Source of the DNA: Cyanidiococcus yangmingshanensis
Taxonomy: Eukaryota > Rhodophyta > Bangiophyceae > Cyanidiales > Cyanidiaceae
Assembly: GCA_013995675.1 (NCBI GenBank)
Contig: VWRR01000008.1
Coordinates: forward strand, 434,001 to 498,000
Length of the DNA: 64,000 nucleotides
Direction: 5' to 3'
Position numbers and translations under genes: made by a program
Shown here: positions 44,678 to 53,299 of the stretch, one piece after another
Position numbering within the stretch: position 1 is the first letter of the stretch
Layout: each line of letters starts with the position of its first letter
Notes under the pieces: model-generated
The model's database searches: none
What the model was told of the DNA's origin: nothing
The model's input: only the letters and a program-made list of their open reading frames with translations

Positions 44678-46038
44678 TCATCTGCAGGTCGCGTGGTTCT
44701 TGGCAAATTATAAAGCCATATTCCAGTTAGTAGCACGACCAGTCCTAGAATTACCATTGGCGAGAAGCGCGATCGAACAAGCAGAGGCAGCGGCAAGCAA
44801 AATGCCAAAGTCGTTAGCGGCACAGAAATAAGAGATGCCACGACGGAGTCCAATGCTGAGGCGATTTTCAGCAAGCGCAGCCCTGTCACATTGAAGATAA
44901 TATTCACGCCGACGTAGCCAAGGGCGAGCCAAGGCATCAGGCGACTGTCGTATCCTGCAAAAGCCCTAAGAGCATCAGAAAAGTACGCCTTTGTAGAGGA
45001 GCTCCCGGCGATTTGGGTTGCAAAAGTGAGGACAAAGGGAAGCGTGATCGAGGTTGCAAGAAACTGCATAATGCTTGAGAATGTGTTCACGATAAAGAGG
45101 TCAGGCTGCAAACCGCTACGTTTGAAAACACGCTCCTTGAGAACCACAGCGATCGCAACGAATGCATAAGAGCCAAAGAACAACAGTGCATTCACCCAGA
45201 TACCTCCGGAGGATAAGTCAGAAGCCGCATGATCGACCGCCTGTGGCCCGATTGAAAGCATGACTCCGATGAGAACAACAATGAGACCCAAAATTTGCGT
45301 CGAGGTGTATCGCCGACCTAGCAGAACATATGATGCAATCGCAATGAAGAGGAGAATACCCTGATTCAAAACAGGCAGTAAGGCTCCTGGAAGTCGGGAC
45401 GCAGAGAACATGCCAATCACAAAGGTTGCTGCCTCGAGTGTTCCAATCGAAGCAAACAAAGGCCAGTTGCGCAACGCCCACTCCACCTGCGATATCGGTA
45501 CAACTCGGCTGCGAACTCGGAGCGAGAGGATGCAAGAGTACACCAGAACATAGCACATTGTCACGAACAATGAGAGCGGAAATGTATACGCGGGCACAAT
45601 CTGGAGGCTCATGCGATATGCAACCCGATTGACCACAGAGAGCGCTACATATGCGACTGAGGTGAAAATGACGTCTAGAGACTTCCACGCAGTCGAACTT
45701 TGCGCTGCGTCACTGCTTTCACTCAGCTGCTGCATTAGAGCAGATTTCTTGGAAACGTTAGCGGATCCTTTTCTGGCCCGGTGAGAGCTCAGAAACACCC
45801 TCGGAGTTGGGCACTTGCGCAGTGATTGCACCTCTCTGCGTGGAGAGAGAGGCGCCTTTTGAGTCTCTACAAGACTGCATACTGCACGACTTTGAGAAAC
45901 ATGCAAAGCAGGATACGATTGTTTGCGCAAATCAAACGCGGCGACAATAACTCTCACAAACGCAACAGGTTTATGCGGGTTGCTGGTCCGCATCGTTGCG
46001 GAAACTGCAGCAATGAATATCTGGCCGACTGCTCGCAT
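44674..46038 (-). CDS. CLT: CRT-like (chloroquine-resistance-transporter-like) plastid transporter
   Basis: 454 residues from the ATG at 46038. The frame is open to 46251 through a G16 tract that would encode a proline run; the ATG after it ([12 protein letters not shown]) is the more likely start. About 135 residues of basic, Ser-rich leader suggest plastid import. Ten hydrophobic segments of the drug/metabolite-transporter kind follow, with the CRT-like hallmarks [17 protein letters not shown] in the first helix, [18 protein letters not shown] in the middle and [19 protein letters not shown] near the end. Plant CLTs export glutathione and gamma-glutamylcysteine from plastids; that role is inferred here. 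Converges on uL3 and diverges from the glutaredoxin. Confidence 0.85.
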   Translation of the reverse strand: MRAVGQIFIAAVSATMRTSNPHKPVAFVRVIVAAFDLRKQSYPALHVSQSRAVCSLVETQKAPLSPRREVQSLRKCPTPRVFLSSHRARKGSANVSKKSALMQQLSESSDAAQSSTAWKSLDVIFTSVAYVALSVVNRVAYRMSLQIVPAYTFPLSLFVTMCYVLVYSCILSLRVRSRVVPISQVEWALRNWPLFASIGTLEAATFVIGMFSASRLPGALLPVLNQGILLFIAIASYVLLGRRYTSTQILGLIVVLIGVMLSIGPQAVDHAASDLSSGGIWVNALLFFGSYAFVAIAVVLKERVFKRSGLQPDLFIVNTFSSIMQFLATSITLPFVLTFATQIAGSSSTKAYFSDALRAFAGYDSRLMPWLALGYVGVNIIFNVTGLRLLKIASALDSVVASLISVPLTTLAFCLPLPLLVRSRFSPMVILGLVVLLTGIWLYNLPRTTRPADD

Positions 46039-46185
46039 GTCATCTGAGCAACTGCGCCGCCGCGGGGGGGGGGGGGGGGTAGAAGCATTAAGGACAGTTT
46101 TGTAGACGTGCTGCGTGAAGTTTAAAACTAGAGGTCTATCTTTCGGAAATCGGCCCCCATCAATAGCAAAACTTGCGCTTCTGGA
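46039..46185. promoter_or_regulatory. 147-bp divergent promoter with a G16 tract
   Basis: Lies between the CRT-like start (46038, minus) and the glutaredoxin start (46186, plus). Both genes are tied to glutathione chemistry, so co-expression from this short region is an attractive but untested idea. The G16 run sits 25 bp from the CRT-like ATG and is probably in its 5' leader. Confidence 0.5.
46064..46079. repeat. G16 mononucleotide tract
   Basis: Sixteen consecutive G, preceded by gccgccgc. On the opposite strand this is C16. Such a tract is prone to length variation and sequencing error, and may form a G-quadruplex. Confidence 0.95.
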
Positions 46186-46791
46186 ATGATTTTTTCTTCG
46201 AGAGGGTTCCACAGCATGGGGTTGGAAAGATTTTTGGGTTTTGCGCACCAACTGCGCGTGTTTGGCGAGAGAACACCCGTGACCCAGACTTCCAGCAATT
46301 TTCTATCACGTGCGGGCTGCAGCCTGCACTTGGAACGTTTGAACAGACAGCAATTTTTCGCCGCTAAATCTTTGCGTCTTTATAGCGTGATGCCGCCTCA
46401 AAAACCCTCCGAAGACTCGCACCCAGACTTTCAGCAGCAGCGGAGGCAACCACCGTCTGTGGCGGACTGGGCCAGCGTAACGGAGCGTATCGAGCGTGAT
46501 ATCATGTCCAACAAGGTTGTTTTGTTCATGAAAGGAGAACCAGATGCCCCACTCTGCGGTTTCAGTCAAAAGGCAGTGAGCATTCTGAGGGCGGTAGGTG
46601 TACCCTTTCAGTCGTACAACGTCCTCGCGGACCCCCTCCTGCGGGAGGGTATCAAAAAATACAGTCAGTGGCCAACGATTCCTCAGCTGTTCGTGGATGG
46701 TGAGTTTATTGGAGGAAGTGACATCATGGAGAGTATGTATCGGAGCGGTGAACTCATGCAAATACTCGGCATTTTCGAAAAAAAAGCATAA
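46186..46791 (+). CDS. monothiol CGFS glutaredoxin, organellar
   Basis: 201 residues from ATG 46186. The glutaredoxin domain covers the last 105 residues: VVLFMKGEPDAPLCGFSQKA with the CGFS active site at residues 124-127, the WPTIPQLFVDGEFIGG segment with the cis-proline, and GGSDIMESMYRSGEL for glutathione binding. The first 65-90 residues are basic and Ser/Phe-rich, indicating import into mitochondrion (Grx5-like) or plastid (GrxS14-like). These proteins carry glutathione-ligated 2Fe-2S clusters. It faces the glutathione-transporter-like gene across a 147-bp divergent promoter. Confidence 0.94.
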   Translation: MIFSSRGFHSMGLERFLGFAHQLRVFGERTPVTQTSSNFLSRAGCSLHLERLNRQQFFAAKSLRLYSVMPPQKPSEDSHPDFQQQRRQPPSVADWASVTERIERDIMSNKVVLFMKGEPDAPLCGFSQKAVSILRAVGVPFQSYNVLADPLLREGIKKYSQWPTIPQLFVDGEFIGGSDIMESMYRSGELMQILGIFEKKA

Positions 46792-47109
46792 GCAGAAGCC
46801 AACTGACTGCGCGTGCCTCTGGGTGGATTGAAGGAACCCAATTCCCAAACTAATCTGAAGAGCGGAAAGCAATTGAGGTGCGTAGCACGAAGTATGTCCT
46901 CGCGGAACGGTGAAGCAATCCCGCGGAAGGCCTCAGACTATCGAGAGATCCGTAATATCTTTCGAGGGCAGCAGTGAAAGGAAAAGCTAAACAGGCTCCA
47001 GCAAATATACAACAATCCGGGTCCAATTCGAAATGGCAGCATAAAAGTTCGCTCTGATTTTTGTGCGGAGAAGGTAAATTCAAGCCAGGTCCCGGATACA
47101 TAAAAAATT

Positions 47110-48234
47110 TCAGACTGCGTGAGCAGTTTCCTCGTGCACTCTCCAAATAGCCTCGCCGATGAGATTCGCACAACTGACTACCCGAAGTTGCGCAAACTGC
47201 TTTTCAGGCAAAACGGGAATCGTGTCCGTCACGATAACTTCCTCGAAAAGACCGGTTGAGATTCTTTCGAGGGCAGGATCACTGAAAACCGCATGTGTCG
47301 CCAGTGCCAACACTCTCGCCGCACCACAGTTTCTCAGCAGCTGTGCAGCAGTATAGGCGGTCGAGGCAGTGTCTATCATATCGTCCACCACAATAGCCGT
47401 TTTTCCTTGAACGTCTCCAATAAGGTTCATGACATCATGGTCAGCTCTATTTCGGCGACGCTTGTCAACGATTGCTAGCGGTGCATCGCCGAGCGCTTTC
47501 GCATAGGCACGAGCGCGAGCTACTCCTCCGATGTCAGGAGAAACAATGACAGCGTTGTCTAGATCTTCAAGATGATTTCGCACGTACTCAACCAAGACAG
47601 GCGACGCGTAAATATGTTCAACTGGAATGTCGAAGAAGCCACACGATTGGGGTGAATGGATATCCACGAGGATCACTCTGTTTGCACCGCTCTCACAAAT
47701 CAAGTTTGCAACGAGCTTTGATGTGAGCGCCTCTCTTCGTTTCAAGTCCTGGTCAAAAATGCGATCCGCACGAGCATACGCTGAGTACGGAATCACCGCG
47801 ACAATTTGAGAGGCATGTGCTCGTCGACACGCGTCTATCATCAAAAGCAGTTCCAGAAGATGCTCGTTGACTGGATGAGATGTCGATTGTACAATAAAGA
47901 CATTGCATCCTCGCACGCTTTGTGCCAGGCGCACATATCTCTCGCCGTCAGCAAACGCCTTGCAAACGAGTTCGTCAGGCTCTTGTTTGCCCAGAAACCC
48001 AGCAACCTTTGTCGCCAGGGTCCGATTAGAACTGCCTGCAAACAGCTTTAGCTTTGGCGACGCGAACGCCATTCCACTCCCGCAAAAAACAGGAGGCGAT
48101 TCATCGGATTGCTGGTGGAGCACAAGTGCTTTTTTCTTGGATCTAGCCGCACCAGGCAAAACAGCTGGGACTCGGGTAACAAAGGCTCTCAAACACGCGA
48201 CCGTCGCAGCAAAGGCAGGTGCGCCGTTTCCCAT
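47110..48234 (-). CDS. PRS: ribose-phosphate pyrophosphokinase (PRPP synthetase), organellar-type
   Basis: 374 residues from ATG 48234. A leader of about 55 residues (MGNGAPAFAATVACLRAF) is followed by the enzyme: LKLFAGSSNRTLATKVA, FADGERYVRL, the ATP flexible loop YSAYARADRIFDQDLKRREALT, the metal-binding VDIHSPQSCGFFDIPVEHIYA, and the PRPP motif VVDDMIDTASTAY. Transfers pyrophosphate from ATP to ribose 5-phosphate for nucleotide, His and Trp synthesis. The usual VDLHAGQIQGFF stretch reads VDIHSPQSCGFF here and the flexible loop is changed as well (RADRKT replaced by RADRIFDQ), a class II or plastid-like variation. It meets the glutaredoxin gene tail to tail, 318 bp apart. Confidence 0.93.
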   Translation of the reverse strand: MGNGAPAFAATVACLRAFVTRVPAVLPGAARSKKKALVLHQQSDESPPVFCGSGMAFASPKLKLFAGSSNRTLATKVAGFLGKQEPDELVCKAFADGERYVRLAQSVRGCNVFIVQSTSHPVNEHLLELLLMIDACRRAHASQIVAVIPYSAYARADRIFDQDLKRREALTSKLVANLICESGANRVILVDIHSPQSCGFFDIPVEHIYASPVLVEYVRNHLEDLDNAVIVSPDIGGVARARAYAKALGDAPLAIVDKRRRNRADHDVMNLIGDVQGKTAIVVDDMIDTASTAYTAAQLLRNCGAARVLALATHAVFSDPALERISTGLFEEVIVTDTIPVLPEKQFAQLRVVSCANLIGEAIWRVHEETAHAV

Positions 48235-48780
48235 AAGAGGAACTCAGAAAGACTTCAGTAACCACTGTAGTTGGCTCAATTGACGCATCCCTGCATACAC
48301 GAGCGTGTCGAGGGAACGCGCTCGAGAAAAGTTGGAGCTGCGGTAACGGCTGCAAAGGAAAGACGCTTTCGCGCGAAAATCTTCCAGCGATCCGAAAGAG
48401 CAAAGCTGTTCCAGACAGGCGCGCATTTTGGGGACGGTTATGGCTAGGGCAAGCCTTCGCGAGGGATCGGACCTTTTCCCTATCGCAATGAATATAGGAC
48501 AGAGTTTTCTGAGGCATCAAGGACGATCCGCTATCTGTCCTACTGTTCATGAAGCTTTCGTGGAATCGAAGTCATCGGATGTAACTCGTATTGAAAGATC
48601 AGTTTTATCCTAGATTCAAATGCTCGCCAAGAGTCCATCAGCGGGAATATGAGGGCTCTGCTGCTATTCTGTCATACATTACTTCTAATCCCTTTTGTGG
48701 ATACGTGCGAAATATATTTGAAGTACGAATATTCCGGAAAATTATTCTGAACTCGACGTATGAATGGCCTTCTCCGATCT
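48235..48780. other. intergenic region
   Basis: 546 bp between two minus-strand genes; presumably the PRPP synthetase promoter and the 3' flank of the AP endonuclease. No gene or motif recognised. Confidence 0.45.
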
Positions 48781-49782
48781 CTAGACCGATAAATCCCTCG
48801 GCAAGGTGAGCATCAAGGGCGCGTGATCTGAGCCAAAAATTTCCCCAAGGATTTTGCACTCCATCGCGTCTGTATGAGCCAAACTAGCATCTACAAGAAA
48901 GTAATCAATTCGCCATCCTTTGTTTCGTTCTCGTGCACGAGCTCTGTACGACCAGTAGGTATACTGGCCTCGAGCATCTCCATTGAGAGCTCTGAAGGAA
49001 TCAACCAGCCCTATTTCTGAGAGGAGCAGCTCGAAATCGTTTCTTTCTTCGATCGTGAAGCCTGCCGATCGTTCGCTATTGATCGGATCATGAAGATCTA
49101 TGGCCGTTCTCGCCACATTGAGATCGCCGCAGACAATCAAAGGCTGGCTGTATCTGCTCCGGAGCACTTTGAGATGTTCAATGAAGGCCTTGTCCCATAC
49201 ATTGGTTCTATATGTCAAACGCTGTAACGCAACACCTGCATTCGGCGTGTACACATTGACTAGCGTGAAATCATTGTAGACCAGAGTCATCAACCGACCC
49301 TCATCATCAGGCACGCTTATTCCAGGCGCGAAACCAGTGAAACAGTCGTTAGGGCTCTCTTTGGAGAAGACAGCCACGCCAGAATATCCCTTTCGTGCAG
49401 TTGAGAGGTGGAACTTGTGGAACTCGAAACGTTGAAGCAGATCCTCTGCTCCTCTCACGGCAGCCTTCTGCAGTTTAACTTCCTGCATGCACAAAATACA
49501 TGGGTCAAATTTTTGCAGAAGACCAGTTAGTGGCTTCTCCTCTTTGGTCAAGAGCGATCGCAAAGAGTTGACGTTCCAAGTGATGAGCACGCGGGGCCTG
49601 GTTTTTTTCCTTTCAGCCTCAAGTGCCTCGTCATACGAGCGCAGCTCTGCAAAGCTCCTTAGAGACAACAAAACCAGTTTCCTTTGACGTGCCTTTTTCC
49701 CGGCAGCGAGCCAGGAAAAAGAAAGCGCGCGGGTGGAAACCGCGCTTAAAAACATGGAAAACCGTAGAACGGGAACATTCAT
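48781..49782 (-). CDS. APE1: AP endonuclease, ExoIII/APE1 family
   Basis: 333 residues from ATG 49782 (another ATG ten codons on). After an N-terminal extension of about 65 residues come the family motifs: LITWNVNSLRSLL with the catalytic Asn, CMQEVKLQK with the metal-binding Glu, KGYSGVAVFSK, NVYTPNAG with the catalytic Tyr, CGDLNVARTAIDLHDP with the catalytic Asp and Asn, and the end GSDHAPLML with the catalytic His. This is a base-excision repair enzyme that cuts abasic sites. The extension is basic and could direct the enzyme to nucleus or organelle. It starts only 54 bp from the divergent alkane hydroxylase gene. Confidence 0.95.
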   Translation of the reverse strand: MNVPVLRFSMFLSAVSTRALSFSWLAAGKKARQRKLVLLSLRSFAELRSYDEALEAERKKTRPRVLITWNVNSLRSLLTKEEKPLTGLLQKFDPCILCMQEVKLQKAAVRGAEDLLQRFEFHKFHLSTARKGYSGVAVFSKESPNDCFTGFAPGISVPDDEGRLMTLVYNDFTLVNVYTPNAGVALQRLTYRTNVWDKAFIEHLKVLRSRYSQPLIVCGDLNVARTAIDLHDPINSERSAGFTIEERNDFELLLSEIGLVDSFRALNGDARGQYTYWSYRARARERNKGWRIDYFLVDASLAHTDAMECKILGEIFGSDHAPLMLTLPRDLSV

Positions 49783-49836
49783 TTGTTTCCCTCGGGGGCT
49801 CCGCCGACTTCTCGATTAGATAGAATTCGACTTTGT

Positions 49837-50913
49837 ATGGTTCGACCGGCTGTCGCGTACTGCGTGGCGTACATTGTGCCCCTCGTTTCGTTTTTGAGCT
49901 TTCTATCAAAAAGATGGTCTACTGCATATGCAGCTATATTCCTGGCCTTCGTACTGATACCCATTTTGGACGTTGCGCTCGGGCTCGACGAAGAGAACCC
50001 GACCAAAGAGGAACTGAGTCCGCGGCGCGAGTGCTTTTCATACCGTCTCGTCATCTATTTTTGGCCGATCGTGCAATGGTCTTTTCTTTTATGGGCAGCT
50101 AATGTTGTTGCTAAAGATGTGAGCTTAAGTGCTGGATCTTTTGTGGGTCTCGGAGTCACAGCAGGGCTTCTGGCAGCTCAAGGCATAAACGTAAGCCACG
50201 AGCTCTTTCACAAACGAAATCGTTTCGAACAAATGCTCGGAAAATGCATTCTGGTCTCGGTCTGTTATGGACATTTTTATATAGAACACGTATACGGACA
50301 CCATAAGCGGGTTGCTACCCCTGAGGATCCTGCAACGGCTCGATATGGCGAATCATTTTATGCATTCCTGCCCCGAACACTGGTTGGTTCTCTTGTGAGT
50401 GCGTGGAGGATAGAGGGGAAGAGGCTTGCCAGACGGGGGCAAGTGGTCTGGAGTATCAGAAACGAGATGCTTCGGTTCTGTATTGGATCCGCTGTGTGGT
50501 TTTCCGCCATATGGTTCCTATATGGTTTTCGCGCATGCCGACTCTTTCTCTTACATAGCTGCGTCGCCATTATTCTGCTGGAGATGGTCAACTATATCGA
50601 GCATTATGGCCTTGAGAGAGCCGTCATGGAAGTCCTTTCTTCTGGCGAAAAAGTGTATGAGCCGGTCTCGAATTTCCACAGCTGGAACTCCTCTCATCGT
50701 CTTACAAATTACGTCTTGTTCAAACTTCAGCGACATGCTGATCATCACACGCATGCAATTCGGCCGTATCACTTACTCCATACAACGACAGATAGCCCCC
50801 AACTTCCGGCTGGATACCCAACCATGATAATTCTGTTGCTTTTCCCGCCAATATGGCGTCGAATTATGCATCCAATCCTGGAGAGAAACGATGCAAGAGA
50901 GGAGCTTATTTAA
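49837..50913 (+). CDS. alkB: AlkB-type alkane 1-monooxygenase
   Basis: 358 residues from the ATG at 49837 (open upstream to a TTG at 49783). An integral-membrane non-haem di-iron hydroxylase. All histidine boxes of the AlkB family are present: HELFH at 121-125, HVYGHH at 151-156 followed by KRVATPEDPATARYGE, NYIEHYG at 252-258 and LQRHADHH at 297-304. Six hydrophobic segments can be counted, as in bacterial AlkB. The GHH..VATPEDPATAR and NYIEHYG motifs place it in true AlkB rather than fatty-acid desaturases or sterol hydroxylases. AlkB oxidises terminal carbons of alkanes with rubredoxin as electron donor; no rubredoxin gene is nearby. AlkB is mostly bacterial, so transfer is possible. Base composition does not obviously differ from its neighbours. 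Confidence 0.93.
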   Translation: MVRPAVAYCVAYIVPLVSFLSFLSKRWSTAYAAIFLAFVLIPILDVALGLDEENPTKEELSPRRECFSYRLVIYFWPIVQWSFLLWAANVVAKDVSLSAGSFVGLGVTAGLLAAQGINVSHELFHKRNRFEQMLGKCILVSVCYGHFYIEHVYGHHKRVATPEDPATARYGESFYAFLPRTLVGSLVSAWRIEGKRLARRGQVVWSIRNEMLRFCIGSAVWFSAIWFLYGFRACRLFLLHSCVAIILLEMVNYIEHYGLERAVMEVLSSGEKVYEPVSNFHSWNSSHRLTNYVLFKLQRHADHHTHAIRPYHLLHTTTDSPQLPAGYPTMIILLLFPPIWRRIMHPILERNDAREELI

Positions 50914-51176
50914 AGAATCTCATAGGACGGGGCAAGTTTGCAGAGAGCCCAAGGGTGTAAGAAAAAATGCCCCCACGAGACATTGAAGGTTTCGGGCGCG
51001 AAAATGCTGAACTATCAAGTTTCTGTGCCAAGGCAGCGTTAGCATACACGTAGCCTTAAGCCAAAACATAGAATATGCAGATTTGCAAATTTGTTTCTGA
51101 TAAAGGACAGCGTTACAGATTGAAAGCACACGAAGCAAACGAATCTATTTTATCTATTCTAAGAGGTTTCGAGCTC

Positions 51177-51683
51177 GGTATCTTCCCAATGAAGGCCGTA
51201 ACCGAGAAAACTATGGTATATTATCGGCAGTAAACGACGTAGAGCGTACGATATCTCTCGACTGTAAAATGTCTACCTTCGACAGAAAGCACACAGCGCG
51301 TCTCTGCGTGAGCGAGTTTTCGCACTCTATAGGCAGGACTCGTGGTACTGTGAGTTCTCGCTAGCACCTGACCATGGCTATATCCCTGCCCGAGGGCTAA
51401 GCGTCTCGAAAGAGGGTTGGGCTCGTGCCTGTGGCGGCCCTCGGCTGGAGATAGTGCAGAGGCTGGCGTGAAGAAGCGACCGCGATTTTGGGTATTTTGC
51501 GGCGTACTACTGGACGGCTGAGGCCACTTTGTATACAGCACGAGCCTCTCAACGAGACGATCGATGCTGCTCTTGTCAGCAAACTGTATCTGAAGGGGTT
51601 CTTTTGGAAGTTTGCGCGCGGATCCAACGTCTAAGCTGGCTTCTGAGACGCGCAAAGGCCCCAGAGAGGAGTATAGAGCATTT
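51177..51683 (-). repeat. inverted repeat copy A, about 507 bp
   Basis: Reverse-complement copy of 60539-61043. Over the full length I count three substitutions and two 1-bp indels, about 99% identity. An open frame on the minus strand covers most of it (51739-51221) and shares ARKLPKEPLQIQFADKSS and GRHRHEPNPLSRRLALGQGY with copy B; I do not recognise the protein. No terminal inverted repeats, target-site duplications or transposase motifs are visible at its edges. Confidence 0.95.
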
Positions 51684-52269
51684 ACTGGTATGCGGCCTTT
51701 GGGTTGAACGAAGTGAGACGAAAAAGCGAATGCTTCCACAAAGAGTGTTTATTCTGTTCAAGAGAAACCTGTTCGACAATTCCACACTCGTTTCATGCAT
51801 CCACGGTACTAGCCATTCCACTTGTATCCTAGGGCTTAAGCGAACACCGAAATTATTCCGAACTCCGTTCTCAGACTCCTGGTTCTTTGATATCAGTTTA
51901 GATTAATTTCGGATTTCTATCGTTTTCAGACTGAACACGATTGAATACAGCTCAGTCCTCCCGTTCGTGTGTAGCTGAAATAGCATATCAAGGCGAAACG
52001 CCTGCAAACCCTTATCAGCAGCGCCCTATTCGCGCTTTGCCCAAAGGAGATACGTCTCGCGCACTAATCGCCAGGGCTGCGAGCACCGTGATCTCCACCA
52101 AGCCAACCAAAAGCACTCGATCCGTCTTCAGTGCTCGTAGAGCGCGCTCGCTGTGCTGAATAACCTAGCTAGAGGACTGGCTTCCTCGGTGCATATCTAA
52201 AGTTTGAAAGCGTCGTGCTTGCCTGCGCCGCAGTTAGTTTTTCTGTGCGAAAAGTGAGGAATCCATGGA
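51684..52269. other. intergenic region
   Basis: From the edge of repeat A to the next gene start. Short unrecognised frames only. Confidence 0.45.
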
Positions 52270-53299
52270 ATGTTTCTTGGCGTAGCCCACTCTCCGCTGA
52301 AAAGTATCCGGCATACGCGGTATTCTTTGACGGACGTCTGTTGTTGTAGAACCCGTAAGCGGCTCTCTGCTTCAGCCTTAACGGGAGATGGGATGCTTCG
52401 TAACCTCAAGTACGCACAACCATCGAAACAACTTGAGCAGTTTGCCTCGAGATCAGGAGGGGAATTCGTTGGCTTTGAGGCGCACTTTGACGGAAAGACT
52501 GGAGCTCCGATAGAGGTACCTGAGCGTTTCGTTCCACAAGAATATCGCGACTGGAACGTGCGCGTGTACGGCCTCGAGGAGAATTATACGGAAGCAACGG
52601 ACAATTTTACGCTGTTCGGCAAACGACAGCTCATTGATGTCAAGGTTGGCTGCCAAGAGGACGCAGTGAGCGCAGAAGCAATGAGCTTTTCCATTGATCT
52701 CAGCAGACAAGACGAGAATTCAGTTTTTCCTAGCGGATGTTTGAGCGCCCGGCTGTTGCCTATTTCTTCGGCTTCGGACCGAATCTTATTATCATTAATT
52801 TTTCGGGACTCGCGGGAGCGACGTCGAATACAAGTTGAGTTTAATGCCCTCCTTACTGAGGAGCTCCAACCTTTCGGTGATAAGATCGTTTTGCGCCGGG
52901 AAATGTATGACCAGCCATACAACGGGGGTGTGCAACTTATCGGGTGTGGTGGGAAAGTGGATAGCTTTGTGACATTTGAGCGCTCCTTGGGTGCACCTCA
53001 AAGCTCTCGTCTTTGTGTGAGCAAATTGGAGCGAGATATTTCAATAGATGCTATAGATGGACAGACAGGAAACCTCTATCAGCGATTCAGAAACGTTCGC
53101 TTCATATCTCTTCCGGCGAATGTTAGCTTGCGTCGGTACAAGACTGAAGAGGGACAATGTTATTGTGTACGAGGCAGCTGCGATGATAAATGACCTTGGC
53201 ACAGGGCCAGGTCCCGCACTAGTGCTTGCGAGGGCATATAACGCAAGGACGGGAAAATACGTGGGGTCAGATCTTTTCATTGAATTTCCCGAAAACTGA
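52270..53299 (+). CDS. conserved plant/algal protein of unknown function, one frame change
   Basis: Starts at ATG 52270 with about 50 residues of basic, Ser/Thr-rich leader (likely plastid import). The core SGGEFVGFEAHFD, IEVPERFVPQEYRDWNVRVYG, KVGCQEDA and LTEELQPFGDKIVLRREMYDQPYNGG recalls an uncharacterised family of plants with a similar ELPE-VVPEAYREWEV pattern; this is from memory and the family has no known activity. The frame ends at 53193, but a second frame continues with VYEAAAMINDLGTGPGPALV and LARAYNARTGKYVG to 53299, which fits the expected C-terminus. One extra base between 53155 and 53193 would explain it. Its end overlaps the end of the converging P5A ATPase gene by 23 bp. 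Confidence 0.6.

Noticed and set aside
46039-46251. CRT-like protein starting upstream with a proline run encoded by the G16 tract
   Set aside because: An ATG at 46038 gives a normal leader, and a 16-base homopolymer inside a coding frame would be unstable.
51221-51739. ORF inside repeat copy A as a protein-coding gene
   Set aside because: The same frame is broken in copy B by a 1-bp indel, the protein matches nothing known, and an equally open alternative frame exists in both copies.
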